A stretch of DNA of 64,000 nt. Source: CAYNRA01 sp046296415 (GTDB taxonomy: Bacteria; Bacteroidota; Bacteroidia; Cytophagales; Spirosomataceae). Below the pieces are notes generated by a model. That model had not been told where the DNA came from and ran no database searches. It saw nothing but the letters and a program-made list of their open reading frames with translations. A program made the position numbers and the translations under genes. Below, one piece after another: positions 33,516 to 42,416 of this stretch. Positions within the stretch are counted from its first letter, which is position 1; each line of letters starts with the position of its first letter. Location: NCBI GenBank assembly GCA_046296415.1, contig JBKBLN010000001.1, forward strand, positions 806,001 through 870,000. The letters run 5' to 3'.

Positions 33516-33520
33516 ACTGT

Positions 33521-34417
33521 ATGGATTTTGGCAGAGTGGAGTCGTTAGACACAATTTCATTTGATTTACCCGAAGGCTGGCACGCACTTTCATCAAATCC
33601 AGTCGATGATTTTCAAGTCAAAGTGGGATTGCCCATTTGGGCAAATCCTGCATGGCACGGGAAAATTTATTCGGCGACAGATAAAGAAGGACAAGGATTA
33701 AAAGCCTATGCCCAACTTTATCAAACCATCGAATTAAATGTAACCCATTATCAAATTCCCTCTCAAGATCGCTGGAAACAATGGGACGATGCCACTCCCG
33801 ATTCTTTTTCATTTTGCTCCAAGTTCCCCCAAAAGATTTCCCACGAGCAAGCCCTACTTGGCACCCAAAGCCTTACACAGGCCTTTGTTGATTATCTCCG
33901 TGGATTGGGTAAAAAAGCCGGGCCAAGTTTTTTGCAATTACCGCCTACATTTGGTCCTAGACTTCAGGATCGACTTTGGCATTATTTGCAAGATTGGCCA
34001 AAAGATTTGGCCATTCAGGTCGAATTCCGTCATCCAGATTGGTTTAATGACCCAAAAACTTGGCAAAAAACTTGCGAACTTTTGCAAGAAAAAAAAGTCG
34101 GACTAGTCTGTTCAGATGTCCCAGGCCGACGTGATGTAGTTCACGCCTCGATAACCCACGATACGCTTTTTCTTCGATTTGTAGGGCATGAACTGCATCC
34201 AACCGACTTCACCCGAACAGATGCCTGGATTCAAGATAAAATCATGTATTGGAGGGGATTAGGACTAAAAAATGCGTTTATTTTTATCCATTGTGGAGAT
34301 AATACCCTCGCCCCCGAATTAGCTAATTATTGGATTAAAAACCTAAATCGATTGCTTGCATTAGATCTTCCAATAGTACCCATTCGACCTCAATTTGTTC
34401 AGGGTCAATTATTTTAA
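33521..34417 (+). CDS. DUF72 family protein
   Basis: 298 residues. DUF72 (YecE-like) features are the early G-L-P-I-W-A-N-P-A-W-H-G-K-I-Y segment, a Y-x-x-x-x-x-x-I-E-L-N-V-T-H-Y motif, F-S-F-C-S-K-F-P-Q-K-I-S-H, and V-E-F-R-H-P-D-W-F. The family has a TIM-barrel fold and a suspected but unproven hydrolase or nucleic acid-related role. It follows the GH13-like gene by five bases and must be cotranscribed. The usual N-terminus G-x-x-G-W is altered to G-L-P-I-W here. Confidence 0.88.
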   Translation: MDFGRVESLDTISFDLPEGWHALSSNPVDDFQVKVGLPIWANPAWHGKIYSATDKEGQGLKAYAQLYQTIELNVTHYQIPSQDRWKQWDDATPDSFSFCSKFPQKISHEQALLGTQSLTQAFVDYLRGLGKKAGPSFLQLPPTFGPRLQDRLWHYLQDWPKDLAIQVEFRHPDWFNDPKTWQKTCELLQEKKVGLVCSDVPGRRDVVHASITHDTLFLRFVGHELHPTDFTRTDAWIQDKIMYWRGLGLKNAFIFIHCGDNTLAPELANYWIKNLNRLLALDLPIVPIRPQFVQGQLF

Positions 34418-34425
34418 GGTTTTTC

Positions 34426-34455
34426 TTGCATAATTCCAAGAGAGGTTTTAAATTG
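34426..34455 (+). promoter_or_regulatory. Possible promoter of the small RNA before hisHAF
   Basis: TTG at 34426-34428, then 20 bases, then TAAATTG at 34449-34455, a truncated match to TAnnTTTG. Transcription would begin near 34462. Confidence 0.35.
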
Positions 34456-34461
34456 CATCAA

Positions 34462-34575
34462 ATTGCAAGAGCAATCTTGTTGTTTTGGGACAATTAAATA
34501 ACCGCTACGTGTGAAGATAATATCTCGCAATAGCGAAGGGATAAGCCCGGCAGTTTTGTCGGGTTTTATTTTTTT
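34462..34575 (+). ncRNA. Candidate structured small RNA or leader upstream of hisHAF
   Basis: About 114 bases between the DUF72 gene and hisH that can fold into several hairpins: ATTGC-AAGA-GCAAT at 34462-34475, a small TCGC-AATA-GCGA hairpin around 34524-34535 enclosed by TATC/GATA, and a final ten-base stem with a T-run (34543-34575). It codes for no convincing peptide; a GTG-started frame in phase with hisH has no histidine run and so is not an attenuator peptide. I cannot match it to a known RNA family. Confidence 0.45.
34543..34575 (+). terminator. Intrinsic terminator before hisH
   Basis: Arms AAGCCCGGCA and TGTCGGGTTT (ten pairs with two G-T pairs), four-base loop GTTT, followed by a T-rich run. 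It stops transcription that comes from upstream, and a TAATTTTG -7 element at 34605-34612 restarts it for hisH. Confidence 0.82.
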
Positions 34576-34604
34576 ATTGCGCACAGGAGGTCATTTAATT
34601 GTCG

Positions 34605-34612
34605 TAATTTTG
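34605..34612 (+). promoter_or_regulatory. -7 element of the hisHAF operon
   Basis: TAATTTTG, identical to the rplU element, 24 bases before the hisH ATG. An AAGGA ribosome-binding-like site is at 34631-34635. The -33 element is unclear. Confidence 0.5.
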
Positions 34613-34636
34613 CCAAATCCACCAATCCATAAGGAC

Positions 34637-35233
34637 ATGTCTTCCGTAGTCATTCTAAAATACAATGCCGGAAATGTGCAGTCGGTCATGTATGCCTTAG
34701 ACCGTATCGGCGCTTCGTACCAATTATCAGATGACCCGGATACCCTACGCTCTGCCGACCGAATTATTTTTCCTGGTGTAGGCGAGGCTTCCACCGCCAT
34801 GCAAAGTTTACGTGCCAATGGTTTGGATCGATTGATTCCGACGCTCAAACAACCTTTCTTGGGTACGTGCGTTGGAATGCAATTGCTTTGTCGTTCTAGC
34901 GAGGAAGGCCCCACCAACTGCCTTGGCGTTTTTGATGTACCTGTACTTAAATTTCCACCGACTCCAGGATTTAAAATTCCCCAGACAGGCTGGAATAATT
35001 TGCACAATATTCGAACCTCCCTTTGTGATGGGCTACCAACAGAGCCCTATGTGTATTACAATCACGGATACTATGTTCCTTTATGTGACGATACCGTGGC
35101 ACAAACAACCTATATGTTGCCCTATTCGGCAATGTTACAAAAAAAGAACTTCATCGCTTGTCAATTTCACTCCGAAATTAGCGGGCAGGTAGGTCAACAG
35201 ATTTTTAAGAACTTTCTCCAACTTTCGATATGA
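34637..35233 (+). CDS. hisH: Imidazole glycerol phosphate synthase, glutaminase subunit HisH
   Basis: 198 residues from MSSVVILKY. The class I amidotransferase triad is present: Cys78 in L-G-T-C-V-G-M-Q and the His/Glu pair in A-C-Q-F-H-S-E. HisH makes ammonia from glutamine and passes it through HisF. The frame continues upstream to 34511, but that stretch contains the terminator hairpin and is not family-like. An AAGGA precedes the ATG. The stop overlaps hisA by four bases. Confidence 0.96.
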   Translation: MSSVVILKYNAGNVQSVMYALDRIGASYQLSDDPDTLRSADRIIFPGVGEASTAMQSLRANGLDRLIPTLKQPFLGTCVGMQLLCRSSEEGPTNCLGVFDVPVLKFPPTPGFKIPQTGWNNLHNIRTSLCDGLPTEPYVYYNHGYYVPLCDDTVAQTTYMLPYSAMLQKKNFIACQFHSEISGQVGQQIFKNFLQLSI

Positions 35234-35952
35234 TCCTGATTCCGGCCATTGATTTAATAGGGGGGCAATGTGTACGCTTGACCCAGGGCGACTATGCTCA
35301 AAAAAAAGTATATAATGAAAATCCACTCGAGGTTGCCAAGCAGTTTGAAGGGGCGGGAATTACTCGTTTACATTTGGTTGATCTCGATGGGGCTAAAGCA
35401 AAAAAGGTAATCAATTTACCAGTTTTGGAATTGATCGCTAGCCAAACCTCGCTGCATATCGATTTTGGTGGTGGAATTCAATCTACAGATGACCTCCAAC
35501 GAGTATTGGATGCCGGTGCCAAGCAAATCACAGCCGGTTCGATTGCCATTAAAAATCCGACCTTGGTAGAAGAATGGTTGACTACTTTTGGACCTGAAAC
35601 CATTATTTTGGGGGCAGATGCCAAAAATGAAACCATAGCTGTGAGTGGTTGGGCAGAATCCACCGACGTTTCTGTGTATTCATTTGTTTCCGAATGGCAG
35701 AAAAAAGGAATGCAGTACACGATCTCTACCGATGTTGCCAAAGATGGTCTACTACAAGGGCCTTCTTTGGACTTGTATAAAAAGTTGCAAATGGAATGTC
35801 CCGATATGCAAATCATTGCCAGTGGAGGCGTAAGCCAATGGTCGGATTGGGACGACCTCGAAGCACTTAATTTGTTCGGAGTGATCGTCGGAAAGGCCAT
35901 TTACGAAGGGCACATGACATTAGAAGAAATAGAAAAAAGAATTATTGCCTGA
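35230..35952 (+). CDS. hisA: Phosphoribosyl-formimino-AICAR phosphate isomerase HisA
   Basis: 240 residues, full length. The (beta/alpha)8 barrel begins M-I-L-I-P-A-I-D-L-I-G-G with catalytic Asp8, has H-L-V-D-L-D-G-A-K and phosphate-binding I-D-F-G-G-G-I-Q, and ends with I-I-A-S-G-G-V-S. It isomerises ProFAR to PRFAR, the substrate of HisH/HisF. Overlaps hisH by four bases and hisF by one, so the three are translationally coupled. Confidence 0.97.
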   Translation: MILIPAIDLIGGQCVRLTQGDYAQKKVYNENPLEVAKQFEGAGITRLHLVDLDGAKAKKVINLPVLELIASQTSLHIDFGGGIQSTDDLQRVLDAGAKQITAGSIAIKNPTLVEEWLTTFGPETIILGADAKNETIAVSGWAESTDVSVYSFVSEWQKKGMQYTISTDVAKDGLLQGPSLDLYKKLQMECPDMQIIASGGVSQWSDWDDLEALNLFGVIVGKAIYEGHMTLEEIEKRIIA

Positions 35953-36713
35953 TGCTAACAAAACGAATTATTCCCTGTTTGGATATAAAGGATGGCCGGA
36001 CCGTCAAGGGAACCAATTTTGTCAATCTACGCGATGCAGGAGATGCCGTTGAATTAGCCGCAGCCTACGCACAGCAAGGCGCCGATGAATTGGTTTTTTT
36101 GGATATCACCGCCACCGTCGAAGGGCGCTCTACGTTACTTCAATTAGTGACACGTGTGGCTCAGACCATCCCAATTCCCTTCTGTGTCGGTGGGGGCATC
36201 CGGACTGTTCAAGACGTTTCTGCCCTTCTGATGGCAGGAGCAGATAAAATTTCCATTAATTCGTCGGCGGTTCAGAACCCGGAAGTCATCACCGAAATGG
36301 CCAAGGAGTTTGGAAGCCAATGCATCGTGGTGGCCATCGATACCCGCCATGTCGATGGAATGGATTGGGTGCATACCCATGGTGGGCGCAAACCAACTGC
36401 TCTCCAAACTCAAGCTTGGGCCAAGGAAGTGGAATCTCGAGGGGCGGGTGAAATTCTTTTGACCTCCATGGATGCCGACGGCACAAAAAATGGATTTGCT
36501 TGTGACCTGACAGCCGAGATCTCTGAGTCCCTGTCGATTCCTGTAATCGCCTCAGGAGGTGCAGGAACCATGGATCATTTCATCGATGTCTTCACCCATG
36601 GAAAGGCAGATGCTGGGCTTGCAGCTAGTATTTTTCACTTCAAAGAAATCGAGATTCCTGATTTGAAGGATTATTTGCATGCAGCCGGAATTCCTATGAG
36701 AAGATCCATTTAA
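35952..36713 (+). CDS. hisF: Imidazole glycerol phosphate synthase, cyclase subunit HisF
   Basis: 253 residues. Starts L-T-K-R-I-I-P-C-L-D-I-K-D-G-R with the catalytic Asp11, includes F-C-V-G-G-G-I-R-T and the second catalytic aspartate in V-V-A-I-D-T-R, and ends with I-P-V-I-A-S-G-G-A-G. It forms the imidazole ring in histidine synthesis with HisH. The other his genes are not within the window; hisI/hisIE, which often follows hisF, is missing here and Lon follows instead. Confidence 0.97.
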   Translation: MLTKRIIPCLDIKDGRTVKGTNFVNLRDAGDAVELAAAYAQQGADELVFLDITATVEGRSTLLQLVTRVAQTIPIPFCVGGGIRTVQDVSALLMAGADKISINSSAVQNPEVITEMAKEFGSQCIVVAIDTRHVDGMDWVHTHGGRKPTALQTQAWAKEVESRGAGEILLTSMDADGTKNGFACDLTAEISESLSIPVIASGGAGTMDHFIDVFTHGKADAGLAASIFHFKEIEIPDLKDYLHAAGIPMRRSI

Positions 36714-36854
36714 TCAAAAAATCTGTCAAATTGACGTTTTTACTGGTGGTGGTATGATGCTTGTATGTATCTTGTAGAGAATTTGCGGAATCTTTTTCTT
36801 CCTATTCTGCCATAATGACCATTGGTTTTGAACCAACTAAAAAAGTAAATCCGA

Positions 36855-39323
36855 ATGAATAACGACCTAGAAATGTTGTCCAATCTCGCCGCATTGAGCG
36901 GAGGTATGGAAAATGTGGAGATGATCGAAATCTCCTCCCCAGAAGAGGTCATGGAAAACTCGGAGAATTTGCCTGTCGAATTACCCATATTGCCACTCCG
37001 AAATACTGTGCTTTTCCCAGGAATCGTGATTCCTGTAACCGTCACGCGCACCAAAGCAATTCGGCTTGTTAAGAAAGCATACAAAGGGGATCGTACCTTG
37101 GGCATCGTATCTCAAGTCCGTCAGACCAAGGATGAACCTACCTTCGACGACCTATACAAAGTAGGAACCATTGGCACGATCCTAAAAATGATTGTTTTGC
37201 CCGATGGTAACGTAACGATCATCATTCAAGGGCGTCGCCGATTCAAAGTCTTGGAATTTACCAAAGACCAGCCCTATATTCAGGCCAAAGTTGCCTATCA
37301 GGAAGACCACTTTCCCAATCCAAAAAAGAAAGAGGTCAAAGCGCTTATCCAAAGTTTGAAAGAGGCGGCTTCCAAAATCATGAATTTGAATCCCGACATT
37401 CCTCGGGATGCCCAAATGGCAATTTCCAATATTGATAACCCGAGCTTTCTGACACATTTTCTTTCCTCAAATCTCAACATCGAACTTTTCGAAAAGCAAG
37501 TCCTTTTGGAAACGTTTGACGGAACAGAACAAGCTCATCGGTTGCTAGAGCATATGATGAAGGAAATTCAAGTACTGGAAATTAAACGTGATATCCAATC
37601 GAAAGCCAGTATCGATATTGACCAGCAGCAAAGAGAGTATTACCTTCGTCAACAAATCAAGGTACTACAGGAAGAACTAGGCCAAGACACTCCTGATCAA
37701 GAGGTCGAAAAACTACGGATGAAAGGGGCCCGAAAAAAATGGTCGCCCGAGGTCAATGAACATTTTAATAAAGAATTAAATAAGATCCTTCGTACCAACT
37801 CCATGGCCCCAGAGTATGCGGTATCCCTTTCCTATACCGAACTCCTCGTCGACCTACCGTGGAATGAATTCACCAAGGATAATTTCGATTTGCAACGCGC
37901 CCGGAAGATTCTGGATGCAGATCACTTTGGACTTAAAAAAGTAAAGGATCGGATCATCGAATACATGGCCGTATTGAAATTGCGGAATGATCTGAAAGCT
38001 CCCATTCTATGTCTATATGGCCCTCCAGGTGTTGGTAAAACCTCTTTGGGGAAATCCATTGCCAAGGCACTGGGTCGTAATTACGTTCGGATGGCGCTTG
38101 GAGGTGTTCACGATGAAGCTGAAATTCGCGGACATCGCAAAACCTATATCGGTGCGATGCCCGGAAAAGTGATTCAGAATTTGAACAAAGCCAAATCAGC
38201 CAATCCCGTTTTTGTGTTGGATGAGATCGATAAAGTCTCCCGTGACCTGCGCGGAGATCCCTCCTCGGCCTTGTTAGAGGTCTTGGATCCAGAACAAAAC
38301 AATGCCTTTAAAGACAACTATTTGGAGGTGGAGTTTGATCTTTCCAAAGTATTATTCATTGCAACAGCCAATTCACTCGATACCATTCAGCCTGCCCTAC
38401 GGGACCGGATGGAAATCATTGAGATTACCGGATATACCGTTGAAGAAAAACTGGAAATTGCCAAGCGGCATTTGCTGCCCAAGCAACTCAAGGAACATGG
38501 GTTGAGGGGAACCGATTTGAAAATCCAACCAGACGCCATTCAAGCCATCATAGAGGGCTACACACGCGAATCTGGTGTTCGGTCTTTGGAACAAAAAATC
38601 GGAGGCGTTGTCCGGAAAATCGCTACCTCTATTGCCATGGATCAACCCTATAAAAAGGTTGTGAAAAAGGCCGACATTGAAGATATTCTGGGGAATCCTC
38701 CCTTCGACACCGATCTTTATGAAGGAAATGATATACCCGGTGTGGTGACTGGTTTGGCTTGGACACCCGTGGGAGGGGATATCCTGTTCATCGAGTCCAA
38801 CCTCAGCCGAGGAAAAGGTCAGTTGACTTTGTCGGGGCAATTGGGTGATGTTATGAAGGAATCGGCAGTCACGGCTTTGTCTTACCTGAAATCACATGCC
38901 GATTCCTTAGGCATCGATTACCGGATTTTTCAACAATATGACCTTCACATTCACGTGCCCCAAGGTGCAGTACCCAAAGATGGGCCCTCTGCTGGGATTA
39001 CGATGTTGACATCCATGGCGTCAATTTTTACTCAAAGGAAAATTAAGCCTTTTGTGGCCATGACTGGAGAAATTACGCTTCGAGGAAAAGTACTTCCAGT
39101 GGGTGGGATTAAAGAGAAAATCCTAGCCGCCAAACGAGCCAGTATCCAAGAAATTATCATGTGCCACCGCAACCGCCGCGACGTCGAGGAAATTGGAGAG
39201 GAATATACCGCAGGACTTACCTTCCATTACGTCCAGTCGGTCGAAGAGGTGCTTGATGTGGCACTATTGCCCGACCAAGTAAAAAATCCGCTGACTTTTC
39301 ACTTGGAAACCCCTAAGGTCTAA
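36855..39323 (+). CDS. lon: ATP-dependent protease Lon
   Basis: 822 residues. The N-terminal LAN substrate-binding domain (LPILPLRNTVLFPGIVIPV) leads to a coiled helical region, the AAA+ module with Walker A G-P-P-G-V-G-K-T-S and Walker B VFVLDEIDK, and the protease domain with the catalytic Ser in P-K-D-G-P-S-A-G and Lys near G-G-I-K-E-K-I-L-A. It degrades misfolded and regulatory proteins. Length is normal. It has a long inverted repeat terminator after it. I see no clear heat-shock promoter in the 141 bases before it. Confidence 0.98.
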   Translation: MNNDLEMLSNLAALSGGMENVEMIEISSPEEVMENSENLPVELPILPLRNTVLFPGIVIPVTVTRTKAIRLVKKAYKGDRTLGIVSQVRQTKDEPTFDDLYKVGTIGTILKMIVLPDGNVTIIIQGRRRFKVLEFTKDQPYIQAKVAYQEDHFPNPKKKEVKALIQSLKEAASKIMNLNPDIPRDAQMAISNIDNPSFLTHFLSSNLNIELFEKQVLLETFDGTEQAHRLLEHMMKEIQVLEIKRDIQSKASIDIDQQQREYYLRQQIKVLQEELGQDTPDQEVEKLRMKGARKKWSPEVNEHFNKELNKILRTNSMAPEYAVSLSYTELLVDLPWNEFTKDNFDLQRARKILDADHFGLKKVKDRIIEYMAVLKLRNDLKAPILCLYGPPGVGKTSLGKSIAKALGRNYVRMALGGVHDEAEIRGHRKTYIGAMPGKVIQNLNKAKSANPVFVLDEIDKVSRDLRGDPSSALLEVLDPEQNNAFKDNYLEVEFDLSKVLFIATANSLDTIQPALRDRMEIIEITGYTVEEKLEIAKRHLLPKQLKEHGLRGTDLKIQPDAIQAIIEGYTRESGVRSLEQKIGGVVRKIATSIAMDQPYKKVVKKADIEDILGNPPFDTDLYEGNDIPGVVTGLAWTPVGGDILFIESNLSRGKGQLTLSGQLGDVMKESAVTALSYLKSHADSLGIDYRIFQQYDLHIHVPQGAVPKDGPSAGITMLTSMASIFTQRKIKPFVAMTGEITLRGKVLPVGGIKEKILAAKRASIQEIIMCHRNRRDVEEIGEEYTAGLTFHYVQSVEEVLDVALLPDQVKNPLTFHLETPKV

Positions 39324-39341
39324 AGATCCCGTTCATCGGAT

Positions 39342-39380
39342 AAATCGCTCTAAAAGACATACTTTTAGAGCGATTTTGTA
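39342..39380 (+). terminator. Terminator after lon
   Basis: A perfect 15-bp stem (AAATCGCTCTAAAAG at 39342-39356 with its complement at 39362-39376) with a five-base loop and a short T-rich end. Confidence 0.85.
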
Positions 39381-39513
39381 TGTATATCCCCTTCAATTAA
39401 AAACATATCCGCAGATGTAACCGTTTGTCCTGAAAATCTTCTTTTTTGTCGATCATTTAATGTACATTGTGTGTCAAAACGAAAATCGTCTTTTTCATTC
39501 AATCATCAACTCT

Positions 39514-42363
39514 ATGAGCATGAAGATCGTCAAACAAACTGGATTTTGGGCCTTGACCGCTGCCATGTTGACAGGTGGAATTTCGGGTGAGGTACTTGCC
39601 CAAAAAGCCCGGAAAAACTCAAAACCAACCACCACAGTGGAGGCCTCTACACCGAAACTGGCTGACCCTGTGAAGGGGGCTACGGTGGAAGGTATTACCG
39701 AATACACCCTGCAAAATGGGATGAAGGTATTGTTATTCCCAGATCCTTCCCAACAAACCATTACTGTGAACATTACCTACCTGGTCGGTTCACGGCACGA
39801 AGGCTATGGCGAAACGGGGATGGCACACTTGTTGGAACACCTTGTATTTAAGGGGACACCCAAACACCCCAACATTCCTCAGGAATTGGCGGAACGAGGT
39901 GCACGTCCTAATGGAACGACTTGGTTGGATCGTACCAACTACTATGAAACCTTTAACGCCACTGAAGACAATCTGCGCTGGGCATTGGATTTGGAATCGG
40001 ACCGCATGGTGAACTCTTTCATTAAAAAGGAAGATCTTGAAACGGAGTATTCGGTAGTTCGAAACGAATTTGAGATGGGTGAAAATGACCCAGGAAGTAT
40101 TTTAAGAGAGCGAATAATTGCCTCTGGCTACCTCTGGCACAACTATGGAAATTCAACCATCGGTTCTAGAGAAGATATCGAACGAGTGCCAATCGATAAT
40201 CTACAGGCATTTTATAAGAAATACTATCAGCCTGACAATGCCATTTTAATTGTGGCTGGAAAAATTGATCCCGTGAAAACGCTTCAGATGGTAAACGAAT
40301 ACTTCGGGCCTATTCCGCGGCCTTCCCGGAAGTTGACACCAACCTACACCGTGGAACCTACCCAAGATGGGGAACGGTCGGTTGTACTTCGTCGGGTTGG
40401 CGATGTTCAATACGTCGGAGCGATGTACCATATATCCCCAGGTACTCATCCGGATTACGCTCCAATGGACATCTTGATCAACATCATCACCGATGAGCCA
40501 TCCGGTATTTTGTATAAGAACTTAGTGGAAACCAAGAAAGCAGCCTCGCAATATGGATTCTCCTTTAGTTTGAAAGAACCGGGCATTGCGTATTTCGCAG
40601 CTGAAGTACTGAAAGATAAAGATCTCGAAGATGCCAAAAACGCATTTTTAAAGACTTTGGATGATGTTCAAACCATGAAAATCACCAAAGAGGATGTGGA
40701 TCGTGCAAAAAATAAACTAAGCAAGCGTTTTGAATTGATCCTCCGGAATACCGATGTTTTGGGCCGTGGACTGAGTGAATACATTGCGCAAGGTGACTGG
40801 AGAACATTCTTCTTGTACCGGGATGCGGTAGAAAAGGTAACCGCTGACGATGTCATGCGTGTCGCCAAATATTATTTCAAGCCTTCCAATAGAACATATG
40901 GTACATTTATTCCTGAATCCAATCCGGAGCGTGTTAAAGTTCCTGAAGCTCCAAATGTGGAGGAATTGGTTAAAAATTACAAAGGAAGAGCGGCCATTGC
41001 ACAAGGAGAGGCGTTTGATCCATCTCCAGCTAACATTGATGCCCGGACCCAGCAGTTTAACTTACCAAATGGCATGGAGGTAGCCTTTTTACCGAAAACT
41101 ACGCGTGGAAATGTTGTATCTGCAAACTTATCCTTGCGTTTGGGAGATGCGCAATCCCTGAAAGGTAAATCGATGGTGGCAAGCCTCACGGGCGATATGT
41201 TGATGTATGGCTCTAAACAATTTTCTCGTCAAGCCTTGAAAGACACATTGGATAAACTCAAAGCCCAAGTGAATATTTTCGGAGGTGGAAACTCAGCCGG
41301 AGCCGTGGTAACAACTACCCGCGATAACTTGCCCACAGTCATGAAAATTTTGACCGAAGTGTTGCAAAATCCTGTTTTTGATGCTTCGGAGTTTGAGAAA
41401 CTGAAAGCCGAACAAAAAGCTCAAATTGAAGCTCAATTGAGTGACCCAATGGCATTAGCCAGCAATACGTTTGGCCGGATCATGAATCCAGCAGAAAAAG
41501 ATGATATTCGCTATTCGCCAACTTTCCCAGAAATGTTGGAGGGAATGGAAAAAGTAACGGTTGAGGATATGAAGAAATTCCATGCGGAATTCTACGGGGC
41601 ATCCAGTGCGTCACTATCGGTAGTTGGCGATTTCGATACCGAAGCCATCAAATCTATTTTAACCTCTGGTCTAGGATCTTGGAAGAGTAAAACGCAGTTC
41701 CGCCGAATTCCATCCAATTTCGAGGATCGTCCTGCCCAAGTGGAGGCCATCAAAACGCCAGATAAACCCAATGCCATGTTCTTGGCCGGCTTAAATATGC
41801 CGCTCCAAGATACAGATCCAGATTATCCTGCTCTTTTGGTTGGAAATTACGTTTTGGGTGGAGGTTTCTTAAATTCACGTTTGGCAGTTCGGATCCGGCA
41901 AAAAGAGGGTATTTCCTATGGAGTGGGATCTCAATTAACAGCAAGTTCACTTGATAAAAAGGGAATGTTCATTACCTACGCCATCTATGCACCTGAAAAC
42001 GCCGCTCGATTGGAGCAGGCTTTCCAGGAGGAAATCAACAAAGCCCGAAACGAAGGTTTCACCGAGGCTGAGATCAAAGCAGCAATTGATGGATTGATTC
42101 AAGCCAATTCGGTGGCGCGCGCTAAGGACAATGAATTGGCTGGTAAATTAACCAATTATCTGTACTTAGATCGTAATTTGCAATTCGATGCTAAGATGGA
42201 AGAGGCACTTCGGAAGTTAACTCCAGAACAAATTAATGCTGCTTTCCGGAAATACATCGAACCTAGTAAAATTTCGATTATTAAGGCAGGTGACTTTGAC
42301 AAGCCTGCTCCTGTTAAAGCCGCTGAACCAGGTGCAAAGACATCCACTGGTGGCCAGAATTAA
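39514..42363 (+). CDS. M16 family zinc peptidase (two-domain, pitrilysin/PqqL type)
   Basis: 949 residues from the ATG at 39514 (39520 is also possible); a signal-like segment (TGFWALTAAMLTGGISGEVLAQ) follows. The first half carries the inverted zinc motif H-L-L-E-H in G-M-A-H-L-L-E-H-L-V-F-K-G near residue 105 and a distal Glu in V-V-R-N-E-F-E-M-G. The second half is a homologous, inactive M16_C pair, as in other full-length members. It should degrade peptides in the periplasm. A bidirectional terminator follows. Confidence 0.95.
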   Translation: MSMKIVKQTGFWALTAAMLTGGISGEVLAQKARKNSKPTTTVEASTPKLADPVKGATVEGITEYTLQNGMKVLLFPDPSQQTITVNITYLVGSRHEGYGETGMAHLLEHLVFKGTPKHPNIPQELAERGARPNGTTWLDRTNYYETFNATEDNLRWALDLESDRMVNSFIKKEDLETEYSVVRNEFEMGENDPGSILRERIIASGYLWHNYGNSTIGSREDIERVPIDNLQAFYKKYYQPDNAILIVAGKIDPVKTLQMVNEYFGPIPRPSRKLTPTYTVEPTQDGERSVVLRRVGDVQYVGAMYHISPGTHPDYAPMDILINIITDEPSGILYKNLVETKKAASQYGFSFSLKEPGIAYFAAEVLKDKDLEDAKNAFLKTLDDVQTMKITKEDVDRAKNKLSKRFELILRNTDVLGRGLSEYIAQGDWRTFFLYRDAVEKVTADDVMRVAKYYFKPSNRTYGTFIPESNPERVKVPEAPNVEELVKNYKGRAAIAQGEAFDPSPANIDARTQQFNLPNGMEVAFLPKTTRGNVVSANLSLRLGDAQSLKGKSMVASLTGDMLMYGSKQFSRQALKDTLDKLKAQVNIFGGGNSAGAVVTTTRDNLPTVMKILTEVLQNPVFDASEFEKLKAEQKAQIEAQLSDPMALASNTFGRIMNPAEKDDIRYSPTFPEMLEGMEKVTVEDMKKFHAEFYGASSASLSVVGDFDTEAIKSILTSGLGSWKSKTQFRRIPSNFEDRPAQVEAIKTPDKPNAMFLAGLNMPLQDTDPDYPALLVGNYVLGGGFLNSRLAVRIRQKEGISYGVGSQLTASSLDKKGMFITYAIYAPENAARLEQAFQEEINKARNEGFTEAEIKAAIDGLIQANSVARAKDNELAGKLTNYLYLDRNLQFDAKMEEALRKLTPEQINAAFRKYIEPSKISIIKAGDFDKPAPVKAAEPGAKTSTGGQN

Positions 42364-42382
42364 TGCCAGTTTGAATTTTCTT

Positions 42383-42416
42383 AAGAGGCTGACTCCCAGA
42401 GTCAGCCTCTTTTTTA
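42383..42416. terminator. Bidirectional terminator between M16 peptidase and MFS genes
   Basis: Perfect 13-bp stem, arms 42383-42395 and 42399-42411 around a CCA loop, with T-run on the right and A/T-rich flank on the left. Confidence 0.9.

Noticed and set aside
30842..34502. Sixteen-base exact repeat GGGACAATTAAATAAC at 30842-30857 and 34487-34502
   Set aside because: A 16-base AT-rich match is about expected by chance in 64 kb, and the flanks differ. It is not a repeat family on this evidence.
34511..34636. In-frame upstream extension of hisH from a GTG
   Set aside because: It runs through the terminator hairpin, is not family-like and has no histidine run, so neither a real start nor an attenuator peptide.
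36722..36745. Weak hairpin with T-run after hisF
   Set aside because: Only five pairs in the stem; termination there is doubtful.
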